A stretch of 64,000 nt of DNA from NCBI GenBank assembly GCA_944548615.1, contig OX155973.1:19693543-19757542 (forward strand). Direction: 5' to 3'. Positions 11,177 to 24,195 of this stretch are shown piece by piece. The notes beneath the pieces are model-generated. The model did not search any database and was not told the origin of the DNA. It saw only the letters and a list, made by a program, of their open reading frames with translations. Origin of the DNA: Micropterix aruncella. Lineage: Eukaryota; Arthropoda; Insecta; Lepidoptera; Micropterigidae. Each line of letters opens with the position of its first letter. The first letter of the stretch is position 1. A program made the position numbers and the translations under genes.

Positions 11177-14140
11177 TCACACCTGAGACCTTAATAATTT
11201 TTCACAGTCTTCCCTAGATTTATTTAAAAGCCAAGTTGCCACCACTCTTCTAAACGTAGCGTAAGGTACGTCGGTCGTTTGAACGTCCATTGTCAGTATA
11301 TTGTAAAGCTTTGGAGCTAGAAATGTGTAATGTCTTTGTCCGTACGTCGTGTTCATTTTTAACTCCCGTTGTCTGTATCGATTTCTAGTGTCATGTCCGT
11401 GGTCCCGAAGTTTAATAGTCGCAGTCCTGTCATTCCTCTGGAAGTACATCAAGACCGCTCTTATGTACAACTGTCGAATGTCCATTACGTTGAAGTCTAT
11501 GAATAATTGGTCGGATGGGAAACGGAGCGGTCTTCTATTAATCACCCTAATAAGGGCTTTCTGGGCCTTTATTGCCGGGTCAAGGATTGATTTAGCCGCT
11601 CCACCCCATCCTATCTGTCCGTATGTAATGATTGATTGCGCTAGTGCGTAGTAAGTCGTTTTAAGCATAGATGGGCTAAGTATATTTCTAATATTTTTAA
11701 ATATGTAAATTAGTTTTCTAAGTCGTGTCGCAGTCTGGTCAACTTGCTTATGCCATCTCAGGAAGCCGTCTATCAGGATACCTAAGTATTTTATACATGA
11801 CGTGCGTTCCAGCGGTTGGCACATGCAGTTTGTCCCATCACAGTTGTGTAATAGTAGATGTTTTTCTAGTCCCGGTTGATTCCGCCCATCTATGCTAAAG
11901 GTCATGTATTTCGTTTTTTCTATGTTAAGCGTCAGTAGATGTTCATTTAGCCAGTCATGTGTCTGATTGAGTCCTTTCTTTGCCTTTACAAATACAGACT
12001 CCCAGGTGCTACTCTCAAACAAAAGCACTGTGTCATCGGCAAAATATGCAATAACACCTGGTATTTCCTGCCTACAAAGGTCATCTATGTAAATCAAAAA
12101 CAATATTGGTCCTAATGTACTCCCTTGAGGAACGCCGTAGTCAATATTCATCCAGTTACTTATTATTGTGTCATTTAGTTTCACTCGTTGTGTTCGTCCT
12201 GTAATATAACTTCGGAACCAGTCCAGTTCTATGTCTCGTATACCAATCTGCCGTAGTTTGTCTAATAGTTTTATGTGATGTACTGTGTCAAAGGCTTTGG
12301 CCAAATCAAGGAACACTCCAAGGCATTTTCGGTTACTGTCAACATTTTTTGAAATAAATTTTGTCACTTTTAATATAGCGTCTTGGGTGCCCATGTTTGA
12401 CCTAAAGCCGTATTGTCCTGCCGATAGTAGTGAATTGGTTTCCAGGTAGTCAGTCAGTTGTTTCTTTACGTGTCGTTCTATAATTTTGCTAAGTGAGTTA
12501 AGTAGAGATATTGGTCTGTAGTTTGTCAATTCCGTTTTATTACCCCCTTTGAAGAGCGGCAACACATTGGCTTCCTTAAGGTGATTTGGGAATAAACCAT
12601 GTTCGATACTGCAATTGAAGATATGCACAAGTGGTGGTGCGATTTCCTTAGCTGCAATTTTCAACATTTTTGCACTTATATGATCGGGACCACTTGCTGT
12701 GTCAGTCTTCAGTTCCTTGATTAGTGTCAATACGTCCAACTCTGTTAGTTTCGAGAGTCGAAATTGTTGTGCTGTCTTTAGCGTTGTGTTAGATCCCATT
12801 GCATCCGGTGCAGTCAATTTATCTAATTTAAACTTCATCGCTAGTCTCTTTCCCACGTTCACAAAGTAACTGTTAACCGTATTCGCTATGACAGTTTTGT
12901 CAGTGTACTTTACGCCATTCAAATTTATTTCGCCAATCGATGTCCTGTTTTGCTCTACGTTGCTAAGTTCTTTCACTACTGACCATACTGTTTTAGGGTT
13001 GTAATTGTTTTGTTCTATTTTCTGTCGATAATATGTCTCTTTTGACCTTCTTAAGATGTCGGTGCATATTTTTCTGTATTTCTTGTAATATGTGTATAGT
13101 ACTTCGTTCTGTGGAAATCTGCGTGTCTGTTGGTGAAGTTTGTCGCGTCTCCTGATACAATTTATCAGTCCGTCTGTTATCCATGGTTTAAGTCGTTTGT
13201 ATTTTCTCTTAACCTGTTTAACGTAGGTGTTATTGTTTATGTGATCTCTAAATATATGAACAAAATTGTCAAGTGCATTGTTTGCATCTACTGTTTTATA
13301 TATGCTCGTCCAAGTTTCAGAATTCAAGTCTAATAATAATTTATGATAGTCTATGATTTTCACTTCTGAGTTTTGTCGCTGTTTTTCCTGACGTCTACCT
13401 TCCAGTCCCAATAATGTACAGTAGTGGTCGGTTATTGACGTATTTATAACGGCTGAGGTCGGTTTGTACGTTGAACGAACGTAAATGTGGTCCAAACATG
13501 TTTTAACCTGGTCTGTCTCTCTCGTTGCAATATTTATAGTTGACAAAAATCCTAGCTCTGATAAAATCGTTTCATAATCATCTGATTGAGAGTGTTTGTG
13601 TCCCATAGTTGATATGTTAATATCACCTGCCAAGATGTAGTTTTGCGTATGAATATTGGAAGCTATGTAATCATGTATCGTCGTGTATAGCGAGTTCAAA
13701 AAGCCAGTAGTATTTTGCCTGGATGGCGATCTGTAAAGGGCAAAGATGTTGAAATTGCTAAATTGTATGCATAAGCCTGTTGCTTCCTCGATGTTCAATT
13801 CATGTGCAGTTGCATTAACCTCACTCTTGGCATACACAACAATACCATCAGATTTATTTTTATTATTTACTGTTTTGAAACATTCGTACCCAGGGATATT
13901 CGGTATCTGTTCATTATTTTGTAACCAACACTCGGATAAAATGATTATATCTAGACTTAATGAGAGATCATGTAATAAAATACAGAGTTCATCAAAAATT
14001 TTTCGGATACTTCTTATATTCATAGCTATCATTTTTAGTAAATAATTCTTATCAAAAGTGTTCCTGCACTCAAACGGCGAGCTTACCCTTACAGTAGAGA
14101 CAAATGTAGTATCCGTAATGTCTTCTAATAAACTACTCAT
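11177..14140 (-). CDS. LINE ORF2: apurinic-like endonuclease and reverse transcriptase
   Basis: A 987-codon frame with no internal stop. Residues ~35-250 form an exonuclease/endonuclease/phosphatase-type domain: 'MIAMNIRSIRK' near the start, 'IILSECWL' (catalytic Glu), 'ILAGDINI', 'CLDHIYV' and a terminal 'TDHY' near residue 237, where most relatives have SDH. Reverse transcriptase covers roughly 490-760: 'NVLPLFKGGNKTELTNYRPI', 'FLDLAKAFDTVHH', 'GVPQGSTLGPILFLIYIDDL' and the catalytic 'YFADDTVLL' near residue 700. The C-terminal part ends with 'RHYTFLAPKLYN' as in jockey/CR1-type ORF2. The protein would nick target DNA and copy the element RNA there. The ATG at 14140 is the first in frame. 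Length is normal for such ORF2 proteins. No RNase H domain is seen. Confidence 0.93.
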   Translation of the reverse strand: MSSLLEDITDTTFVSTVRVSSPFECRNTFDKNYLLKMIAMNIRSIRKIFDELCILLHDLSLSLDIIILSECWLQNNEQIPNIPGYECFKTVNNKNKSDGIVVYAKSEVNATAHELNIEEATGLCIQFSNFNIFALYRSPSRQNTTGFLNSLYTTIHDYIASNIHTQNYILAGDINISTMGHKHSQSDDYETILSELGFLSTINIATRETDQVKTCLDHIYVRSTYKPTSAVINTSITDHYCTLLGLEGRRQEKQRQNSEVKIIDYHKLLLDLNSETWTSIYKTVDANNALDNFVHIFRDHINNNTYVKQVKRKYKRLKPWITDGLINCIRRRDKLHQQTRRFPQNEVLYTYYKKYRKICTDILRRSKETYYRQKIEQNNYNPKTVWSVVKELSNVEQNRTSIGEINLNGVKYTDKTVIANTVNSYFVNVGKRLAMKFKLDKLTAPDAMGSNTTLKTAQQFRLSKLTELDVLTLIKELKTDTASGPDHISAKMLKIAAKEIAPPLVHIFNCSIEHGLFPNHLKEANVLPLFKGGNKTELTNYRPISLLNSLSKIIERHVKKQLTDYLETNSLLSAGQYGFRSNMGTQDAILKVTKFISKNVDSNRKCLGVFLDLAKAFDTVHHIKLLDKLRQIGIRDIELDWFRSYITGRTQRVKLNDTIISNWMNIDYGVPQGSTLGPILFLIYIDDLCRQEIPGVIAYFADDTVLLFESSTWESVFVKAKKGLNQTHDWLNEHLLTLNIEKTKYMTFSIDGRNQPGLEKHLLLHNCDGTNCMCQPLERTSCIKYLGILIDGFLRWHKQVDQTATRLRKLIYIFKNIRNILSPSMLKTTYYALAQSIITYGQIGWGGAAKSILDPAIKAQKALIRVINRRPLRFPSDQLFIDFNVMDIRQLYIRAVLMYFQRNDRTATIKLRDHGHDTRNRYRQRELKMNTTYGQRHYTFLAPKLYNILTMDVQTTDVPYATFRRVVATWLLNKSREDCEKLLRSQV

Positions 14141-14587
14141 AATATACGTATTTTACTGCTGGTGAAGTAAATATATGAGTTGGGTTAACTAACAAAAGAA
14201 GCATTAGTAGTTTACGGTTACAGATGTTGATATTATTATACTCTATTAATGAATTTATTGACATGTTGACGACCGCCTGGTAATTAATGTTCTCTAGGTG
14301 TAAATATATATTTTTAAATGTTATTCTTAATAAATAAAAATGTTTCATAATAATATTTAATATTAAGAAAATAATAGATAGATAGATAGATAGATAGATA
14401 GAAATAATAACATCAGTGAATAAATTTACATATATATAATACATTCTAATATAAATAAAAACATACTTTTGTTTATAATAAATACAATTTGATGAAATAA
14501 CATCTAATAAATAAAAAAATACGCATAATTGGTAATAACAGAACACTCCAGCTATTGTCTTAAGGAGAGGCATATTTATGTTGTTTG
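14141..14587 (-). other. LINE inter-ORF spacer with (GATA)n run
   Basis: 447 AT-rich bases between ORF1 stop and ORF2 start, including a (GATA)n run at about 14372-14402. A different frame stays open from inside ORF1 through the spacer and ends five bases past the ORF2 ATG. No recognised protein is encoded there. Confidence 0.6.
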
Positions 14588-15404
14588 TTAGTGAATTAGC
14601 TTTAAGTCTTGCTCGCCTAGAATAGGAATAATATTTGTACCTTCTTTCTGTCGGACATAGATTCTGCAGTTTTTTAGCCATACAAATCTGAATTTCATTT
14701 CTTTTGCTAGGTCTCTCGTTTTTTTATAAAGAATACGATTCAACAAAGTCAGCCTGTCTGATACGTATATTCTGGTCGGAACTGTGTTTAGGCCCATGCC
14801 TTTTGTGGTTATTCCTGATGACCGAGATTTTTGGAGGTTCCTAACGGCGTCCATGAATTGCTCCTTCTTCCTTCGTGTTGAGAACTTGGCAATAATAAGG
14901 GGAGTTCTCGGCTGCGATTTTATATCCTGCTCAAGTCTCCGTGGTACGATGCGATATGCATAATCGATGTCTCGATCTTCCATTTTGAGTCCTATTGAGG
15001 TTCCCATTTGTAGTATCATGGCGTAAAGATTCTCCTTATCCGTGTGTGGCACCCCACTGATCTCTACATCGTTCATTAACCCTGCTTGGTTTCTGGCATT
15101 TTCCGACTCCTCAAGGTTTTTTAATTTAGCTTTAACACCTAATATTTCTTCTTCGCAGATTCCAACTCTTTTAATTGCTTGATCAATTTCTGTTATTTTG
15201 GTGTTAATGGTATCAACAGTACAACTGCAATACTCGATGCTATTTTTAAATTCCGACATTTCTCCTCGCATAGCAGTGAAATCGGCTCGCATTAGCTGGA
15301 TTTCTCTCATAAGATCCCCCAGGTCTGTGGAAGTTATAACGGCTTTGTTGCTTGACTCATTGCCTTTTGTAACTTTAGTTTCCAGTGGTTCTGTTATTTT
15401 ATTT
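14588..15404 (-). pseudogene. LINE ORF1, 5'-truncated (coiled coil plus FP-like domain)
   Basis: About 270 codons remain. A heptad-rich segment ('LMREIQLMRADFTAMRGEM' through 'KAKLKNLEE') precedes a C-terminal domain with 'VEISGVPHTDKENLYAMI', 'DIDYAYRIVPRR' and 'PLIIAKFSTRRKKEQFMDAV', the pattern of LINE ORF1 proteins with a baculovirus-FP25-like C-terminus. These act as RNA-binding, particle-forming proteins. The open frame continues to 15502, but residues upstream of about 15405 are antisense BEL gag, not ORF1. The N-terminal region expected in such proteins (often a zinc finger) is missing. Confidence 0.75.
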
Positions 15405-15406
15405 TT

Positions 15407-16930
15407 ATGCAACGGGAAATTGAAGAATTTGAAGCACATTTTTATAATGCAAAATCTATCGTTACCTTTTTGTTTCCTAGCAAGGATAAAAATGAACCTC
15501 AACCCTCCACGAGCGTTAGTGCTAAAACCGAGTTTAAGCCTTCGATAGGTATATCACTTCCGAAGATTCAGTTATCAGAATTTGATGGAAACATGAAACA
15601 ATGGTCGAATTTCGCGGATTTGTACACAGCTACCGTGCACTTGAATCCTCAATTATCGGATGTGCAGAAGCATATGTACCTACGCTCATTGTTAAGGGGA
15701 GAAGCTCTTTCTATTATATCTAGTCTACCACTGTCGGGTGCTAATTATAATATCGCATGGAATGCTGTTTGTAATCGCTATAGCGATTCGAACCTACTTA
15801 CAAATGCTTATTTGGAAGCATTGATGGAATCTCAGAATTGTAAACGGGATTTCGCGTCATGTCGTACATTCGCCACCACTATTATGGAAAATCTTGGAGC
15901 TCTCCAAGTTCTTGGCCATGATACAAAAGGGTGGGCGGCACTGCTAATCTTCATGCTGAGAAAGAAGTTAAATCCAGATCTGAGGGAGAGATGGGAGAAA
16001 TACATTATTTCGGTCGCCACTCCAGCAATCGACGATCTTGTTAACTTCTTAAATAGCGAAGCAAGAGTATTGGAAGCGGCGCAGCCAGATTCAAACATCA
16101 AGCCGTATAGCAAAGGGCATGAAAAACCAATGGTCAGAAGCACTAAACCAATAAGAAGTGCTACAGCACTAATGGTCAGCACGAACCCATCACAAAAGGC
16201 TTCTTGTCTGGAATGTGGCGCTCAGCATTCTATTTACCAGTGTCACATATTTAGTAAGAAGAAACCATTTGAAAAACTTCGTTTAGTCAAGCGACATCGT
16301 CTTTGCTTGAATTGTCTGGGAGCAGGTCATTATCTGAAAGACTGCCCTATCAAAAGTACTTGCAAACATTGTTCAAACCACCATCATTCCTTGTTACATT
16401 TTGGTGATAAGAATAATAGTGATGGAGCTCCTGCTAATCGAGGAGTTGAACCAATTCACACGGTTGAACAATCTGGCACATCTTCGGATCCAGGAAGATC
16501 CAGAGATACAACAATATCATCGTTACAAACTAATACCAGTCTCTCACACGGATCGATTCTACTAGCGACAGCACAAGCGTTTGTATCGGATCGGCAAGGA
16601 CAATATCACAAAGTGAGAGTACTCATCGATAGTGCTAGTGAAGGAACCTTCATTACTAGCTCCATAGCCCAAAAACTAGGATTGCCAGTCGAGAATACCA
16701 ATGTGCCAATATTTGGAATGGCACAGACGAATATTGGTGTCTCAAAGGGGATGGTAACTTGTTGCTTCAAGCCAGCGGGCAATGTTGAGCTACAAATTCA
16801 GGCACTTGTGGTAGATCGAATCGCAAGATGCCCATCGATTTCTGTGAACCATCAAGCATGGACTCATATCGGAGGCCTACAGCTGGCCGATCCAGAATAC
16901 TGCCATTCACAAATGGTAGATATTTTGTAA
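15407..16930 (+). pseudogene. BEL/Pao gag (rest) and start of protease
   Basis: About 507 codons. The capsid-like region carries 'LPKIQLSEFDGNMKQWSNF' and 'LRGEALSIISSLPL', typical of BEL/Pao Gag. Zinc-knuckle-like cysteines follow ('CLECGAQHSIYQC', 'RLCLNCLGAGHYLKDCP'), then an aspartic protease with 'VLIDSASEGTFIT' (D-S-A where D-S-G is usual). The frame is closed by TAA at 16928-16930, but the next codon continues the same protease/pol frame, so this is a point nonsense change, not a natural end. The first codons adjoin the LINE, so the apparent ATG at 15407 is fortuitous. Confidence 0.85.
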
Positions 16931-19900
16931 GGCGCAGAATGGTACAGTACGGTAATCATCGGAGCTCCAATCACAGGTCCAAGTGGCTCTCCGAGTGCAA
17001 TTGAAAGCATTTGGGGTTACTGTCTAATTGGCAGAGCTCAACAGAAAGTACCACACGTGCAGGCCTTCTGCACAGGTTTGGACAGTAAACTAGACCTGCT
17101 CGTTCGTTCGTTTTGGGAAGTGGAAGAACCGCCAACTACTTCACATTTCATGAGTCCTGAAGAGGAGGAATGTGAACGTCATTACCAGTCTACAGTAAGG
17201 CGATCACCAAGTGAAAGGTACATTGTCGAGTTACCTTTCAAGACCTCAGCACCAGCATTGGGTGATAGTCGTCAAGCTGCATTGCGTCGATTCCTCTTAC
17301 TGGAGCGTCGTTTGGAAAAAACTCCAGAACTGCGAATGCACTACAATGACTTTATGACAGATTATCTAAATCAAGGTCATATGGTTGCATCGTCAGCAAG
17401 AACCTCTATGGAAGAGGCAAGGTATTATATACCACACCATTGTATCTACAAAACAAATCCAGTCATCAGCAAATTTCGTGTTGTATTTGATGCATCGATG
17501 ACAACTGTGAATGGCCCATCGTTATACCAAATTTTACATGTTGGACCATCACTACAACAGTCAATATACAATCTCCTTATAACATTTCGGTTTTTTGGAG
17601 TAGTATTAGTAGCAGACATTCGCCAAATGTATAGGAATATCGTTGTAGCAGCAAAACATCAGTCGTATCAAAGAATATTCTGGAGATGGGACCGTCCTGA
17701 TCCTATTCAAGAATACTGTCTGACAACAGTAACATACGGGGTCGCATCCGCACCCTATTTAGCTATTCGCACCCTGAGACAATTAGTACAGGATGAAGGA
17801 TCATCATATCCAGCGGCATCAGCAGCTATAATGTCTTCAACATACATGGATGATATTATAACATCTACACCTACGGTAGAAGACGCAATATCGCTACAAA
17901 CAGAACTTATTGCGTTAATGGATCGCGCTGGATTTTCGTTACGGAAATGGTCAAGTAACAGAATCGAACTGTTGCAGTCATTACCACCAGAATATTGTGC
18001 TCTACCAGTCAAGGAATGGGCATTTGATGAAACGTCAGAATCTTTCACAAAAATATTGGGATTGATCTGGTTGCCAAAATCGGACACATTTACCTACAAG
18101 GTAAACATTGTTCCTGAACCAATCACCAAAAGAGGGATTTTGTCAGAAGTTGCTCGTTTGTATGATCCACTGGGTTTCCTTTCGCCGGTTACCTTTTATG
18201 GAAAGTGGATTATTCAGCACCTATGGCAATTAGGAGTATCGTGGGATGAAGAGCTTCCCTCAGAAGTGGTGGCCAAATGGACTCAGTTCAGGAATGAATT
18301 GCCAGAATTGGCTAGGTTTCAACTGCAAAGGAACTTAAAATTGGACTCAGCTATAAAGGTGGAATTGCATAGTTTTGCTGATAGTTCTGAAAAGGGATAT
18401 GCTGGAGTCGTCTACCTGAGAACCGAGGAGCCCGATAGGAAAGTAGTTGTCTCCCTAATCATGGCAAAATCTAAAGTCGCCCCACTGAAACGCGTATCTT
18501 TGCCAAAATTGGAATTGTGTGCAACGCTATTGGCAACTAAGTTAGTTTGTCATGCATTAAACTTAATGCAACCACACCACACCATATCAAGGGTGAATGT
18601 ATGGACAGACTCAACAGTAGCATTGGGATGGATTCAGTCTTCTCCACATAGATGGAAGACATATATTGCTAATAGAGTTAGTCAAATTCAATCGTCACTT
18701 TCGCCAGAACATTTTCGATATGTTCCATCTGCTCATAACCCAGCCGATTGTGCGTCTAGAGGATTACTACCAATGGAGCTGATTGAGCATCCATTGTGGA
18801 AATCGGGTCCTGAATGGCTCAAAGGAGCAGCGGAAAATTGGCCAATGAAGGGCTCAGTCTTATCAAAGGAAACTGAGGAAGCGGTTCACCTGGAAGACCG
18901 AGTAATATCGTTAATGTCACAACCTCAACCAAGTAATGATCAAGAAGTAAATTTCATCGAAAACGTGTTAAATAGAACTTCGTCGTTAACACGTTTCAAA
19001 TATATCGTCGGTTATTGTCTTCGTTTCATCCACAATATACGCCAGAGTGAAAATCGTCGCTCTGGACAATTGTCCGCTAAAGAATTGGCGCTGGCCCTCG
19101 AAATTGGAGTTCGTTGGGTGCAGTCAACAGAATTTAGAACGCTCATTAGTGACTTACAAGCTCGAAAACAGCCAGCTCCTCAATTTCGTAAACTCAATCC
19201 ATTTCTAGATGACCATCAACTAGTGAGAGTTGGTGGACGTTTACAAAATGCTTCAATCGCATATGCAAGGAAGCATCCACTTCTACTACCTAGAAGGCAT
19301 ACACTTACGTCGATGATCGTGGACTTTTATCATTTGTTCTACCTGCATCCGGGTCCACAGAATCTACACTGCGTCATTCAGACCCAGTTTTGGATAATGT
19401 CGGGTCGTGATGTAATTCGACGTAGAGTAAGCAAATGTGTAAAATGCTTTCGAACGAATCCGACGTCATTAAGTCCGTTCATGGGAAATCTGCCCGCAGG
19501 TCGGTTGAAATCAACCAAACCTTTCGGAATCTCTGGACTAGATTACGGAGGTCCCTTTAATGTCACACTCGGACGATTGAGAAATGCTCGGAAATACAAG
19601 GCTTACATATGCCTATTTGTTTGTTTTTCGAGTCGTGCTATTCACTTGGAGCTAGTGTCGGAACTCTCTACAGATGCCTTTCTAGCGGCATTAAGAAGGT
19701 TCATAGCTCGAAGGGGAACCATCCAGAAGATATACAGCGACAATGGTACTAACTTCGTGGGAGCTCGTCGTAAACTCTCAGAATGGGCCGAAATCGTGTC
19801 GTCAGAGCGTCATAACCAGCAAATATTTGAAAGTTTGGCAGAACAAGAAATCGAATGGCATTTCAATCCAGCATCTGGACCCCATTTTGCAGGTCTTGCT

Positions 19901-20437
19901 GAAGCAGGCATAAAGTCGGTAAAGCAGCTACTATCCAGAGCAATTGGTGATCAAGTGCTAACATATGAGGAGCTCAACACCGTGTTGATCCAAATTGAGG
20001 CGACCTTGAACTCTCGGCCTATAACTCCCATGAGCACTGATCCAAATGACATGCAGGCCTTGACACCGGCTCACTTCTTACATCAAGGTCCAGCAACTAC
20101 CTTTCCAGAAGCAGAGACAGATAATGGCAAGATCAACTATCGAGATCGATGGACACTACTTCAGCAAATCACTCGGTCGTTTTGGAAACGTTGGTCGAAT
20201 GAGTATTTTTGCACTCTCCAAACGCGTACCAAATGGACAAATCGATGTCCTAACCTAGCTGAAGGTACTCTCGTTATTATTCGTGAAAATAACATTCCGC
20301 CACTGCAGTGGCATCTCGGACGTATCACGAGAACTTATCCAGGGAATGATGGAGTCGTCCGCGTCGCTGAAGTTCGTACAAGCAAAGGAGTGATAACCAG
20401 ACCCGTTGTCAAACTTTGCCCTCTTCCTATAAATTAA
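16931..20437 (+). pseudogene. BEL/Pao pol: protease end, RT, RNase H, integrase
   Basis: The frame runs on from the TAA at 16928 to the stop at 20437 without another interruption; the first ATG-like start is only at 17057. Domains in order: end of protease with a 'GSPSAIESIWGYCLIG' segment; reverse transcriptase with 'FRVVFDASM', 'VLVADIRQMYRNI' and the catalytic 'TYMDDIITS'; RNase H with 'LHSFADSS', 'LPKLELCA' and 'VWTDSTVALGWI'; integrase zinc-binding region with 'HPGPQNLH' and 'CVKCFRTNP'; integrase core with 'GLDYGGPF', 'YSDNGTNFVG' and the Glu in 'GLAEAGIKSVKQ'; C-terminal tail with 'WHLGRITRTYPG'. All catalytic motifs are present. It would copy and integrate the element DNA. Confidence 0.92.
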
Positions 20438-20779
20438 ATTGAATCATATCCAGTCCAGGTGTGCGCATCGTGTGCTATGTAGTGGGTTACAGATTGTTGT
20501 TCTCGGAGGAATACGCAAATTCAAGGTTAAAGCTCACCGACAATAATAACCTGTAAGATAGTGAATGGGTTTGTTTGAATTGACCTCACATTCTGGTATG
20601 TTTGTTTATTGCATTGTGCACATCTTGGATAACGTAGAATAATATAGGTTTAGGAAAACAATTGTGTTTATGTTTATTAGTTTCGTAGGTAAGAGTTAAT
20701 CCGAACTCTTCTGTAGTTATAGAAAAAAAAAGTCAAGTTGTTAGCATTGTGTCAAACATTTCGTTGAATTTACTGGGTA

Positions 20780-20797
20780 GATTCAAGGTGGGCGGTA
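20780..20797 (+). promoter_or_regulatory. Putative polypurine tract of the BEL/Pao element
   Basis: 'TTCAAGGTGGGCGGTA' lies just before the 'TGTATAATCC' start of the 3' LTR, where plus-strand DNA synthesis primes. Purine content is moderate, so the exact limits are uncertain. Confidence 0.45.
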
Positions 20798-22075
<1,278 letters not shown>

Positions 22076-22139
22076 GATTCTCAAGGAGTAAAATCCAAAA
22101 ACAAAACTTCTGTATGCTGTATATGAACTCCGACTATAC

Positions 22140-22440
22140 AGAATGATATCAGAGATTTTTCGCTCGGATCGGAGATCTCTAGGTCTCGGCGCATGCGCGC
22201 AAAGGGCGGAAGAGCAGCGTGTCTCGCTCTGTTTGACGGCGCGATCTCTTCCTGGTGCCGCGCCGCGGGCGGAAGAGAGGAAAAGAAAATGCCGTCGCCG
22301 CACACAATGTGTCAGCAGGTACACTTTCACTGCCGAGCGACAGAGAAGGGGAGAGCGTTGCGCAAGCGCAGTCTCGCTCCCGCATCGAAACGCGCAATCG
22401 CCGATAGAGGGCGACGCTTCACTGCGAAAAGCGAATGCTA
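22140..22440. other. GC- and CpG-rich island
   Basis: A sharp rise in GC against AT-rich surroundings, with overlapping open frames on both strands but no recognisable protein. It could be a regulatory island or an old repeat. Confidence 0.35.
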
Positions 22441-22914
22441 GGATCAATAATAATATTCAGTATCAATAATAATAATAAGAATAATATTCTAATGATAATA
22501 ATCTACTCTAATTATTTATTAGTATCGTAACTAAGTTATTAAATATATTAAATAATGAAACAGAAACTAAGAGATTAAATATAAAAATAATGAAACAAGT
22601 TCATATGTGTATACACATTATCGAATATCAGCGGATCGTTGATAGAATTCCTGAAATTAAATTTCTGGTGGTTTAAACTAAAATTTATATTATTCTAACG
22701 TTACTGTTGCCTTTGCTGGATTACGTCAACGTCAGTTATTTAGACGTCAACGAAGCCATATTAAGTAATTAACAAGACTACAGAACCTCGCTTCGAAATA
22801 GTCTGCAGTCACTTTGTATTTGGGAGTCCAAAAATGCTCTATAATGCTCTATAATGTAATAAACAATTTCTTATTATCCGTACATTTTTGAAGACAAACA
22901 ATTCCGTGTATCTT
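22441..22914. other. AT-rich DNA, no gene seen
   Basis: (AATAAT)-rich simple sequence at 22445-22500, then unremarkable DNA. Confidence 0.45.
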
Positions 22915-23165
22915 GTAACCTGACGGTTAATTCCAGACGGAGATATCCTGCCAAAATTGGTAGTTAGGGGCGAGGCTGCCCGCTGAGTACCTTTCCCGGT
23001 GCCTTACCGTAAGGCGTCGGACTCTAATGGGCTGCCGGTGAACTACAGTAGATTGTCTTGTTCTCAGGTCTTCTACGCTCATCCCACGGCTGAAAGAACT
23101 ATTATATAAGGTTATACCAGCGTGGGGTGACGAGTTCGCCCGTTGTAGTTGACACCGCCCTACTG
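22915..23165 (+). repeat. Family A fragment (3' part, diverged subfamily)
   Basis: Shares 'GGTTAATTCCAGACGGAGAT' and 'GCGAGGCTGCCCGCTG' with 36895-36960. It ends in the family terminus 'TTCGCCCGTTGTAGTTGACA'. The 5' half of the unit is missing. Confidence 0.6.
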
Positions 23166-23575
23166 CGGCCTTAGCTAAATATCAAAGATTTATTTTGAGT
23201 CAGAAGATAACCTTTCTTTAGCCATTTTCCGTAAAAGAGGGTATTCTGAGATAATTTGCAACTTTATATCAAGCAATGATGGCATTGACGAAACTTACAT
23301 TTCTGATTTAATGTCGTTATGTTCTTTTTAAAATATACCTCTAGATTCGCAAATTCTTTGTTTTATTTTTTTAATCCCTTATTAACCTCCCTTACCTTTA
23401 GGACAGGTTATTATCAAAAAGTAGGTAAAAAGTCGAGTTTTTTTCATTAGACATCGCCCTACTGTATTGTACTGTATGCCGCCCTTTCTCTTTGCATTTT
23501 AGCTATATTATTAAAAAATCATATTGTTTAAAATATTATGTCTTGAAACAGCTTAATAAATACACATCTTCTTCT
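23166..23575. other. No gene seen
   Basis: AT-rich intervening DNA. Confidence 0.4.
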
Positions 23576-24195
23576 TCTTATATATAAAAATGAATCGCCG
23601 TGCGTTAGTCTCGCAAGATCTCGAAAATGGCTCGACGGATTTGAATTATTATTTTTTTGTTTCGTTTGCCTTGATTCAGCGGTGGTTTACAAAAAAAAAA
23701 TTAGGAAAAATTAAAAATCGAAAAAGTCGCAATTGGTCATTTTGGGAAATGGGCCACTTTCAATAGATGGCGTTCGCGGCGATCCTATTGTTTGACAGCT
23801 GTTATTCCATAACTGTTATTCATTCCGTGCGATTAAGTAAAATTTCAAAAAGTCGAAAAGTCGATAAATCAAAAAAGTCGAAAAAGTAAAAAAAGTAAAA
23901 AAAGACAAAAAAGTCGAAAAAGCCAAAAAAAGTCAAAAAAGTAAAAAAAAAACGAAAAAGTCGAAAATGTTGAAAAAGCATTTATATTTCATCATGTAAT
24001 TTAAATACATTGAATTTATTTTAATTACAAACGACTTTCATTTAATCACCAAACGAAGCTCAAACCGTACATGATTCGGCCATATTATAGATTTCAATGA
24101 ATTGGATTTGGAAGGTTGATTAGGATCAATAAACGCTTGTGAAGAGTTACAATCAAATCAATTTTAGGTGGTACGAAGTTCACCGGGTCATCTAG
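23576..24195 (+). mobile_element. Non-autonomous Helitron
   Basis: The left end 'TCTTATATATAAAAATGAAT' and right end 'GTTCACCGGGTCATCTAG' followed by T fit Helitron ends (TC...CTAG, inserted before T). The interior at 23840-23970 is a degenerate minisatellite built on 'AAAAAGTCGA'. There is no Rep/helicase coding sequence. Confidence 0.65.

Larger units (their letters stand above)
10637..15405 (-). mobile_element. Two-ORF LINE inserted antisense in the BEL/Pao gag
   Basis: A minus-strand non-LTR element with ORF1 (14588 to about 15404), ORF2 (11177-14140), a 3' UTR of about 500 bp and a (TAAA)n tail at 10634-10669. Its left and right borders coincide with the two halves of the host gag. The 5' end falls inside ORF1, so the copy is 5'-truncated. 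I could not find a convincing target-site duplication. ORF2 is intact, pointing to a young insertion. The ORF1 type and endonuclease style suggest a Daphne/CR1-jockey-group element; the clade is an inference. Confidence 0.85.

Noticed and set aside
14133..14681. A third LINE protein of 182 codons
   Set aside because: It lies in an AT-rich spacer, is hydrophobic by composition, and overlaps ORF1 in another frame.
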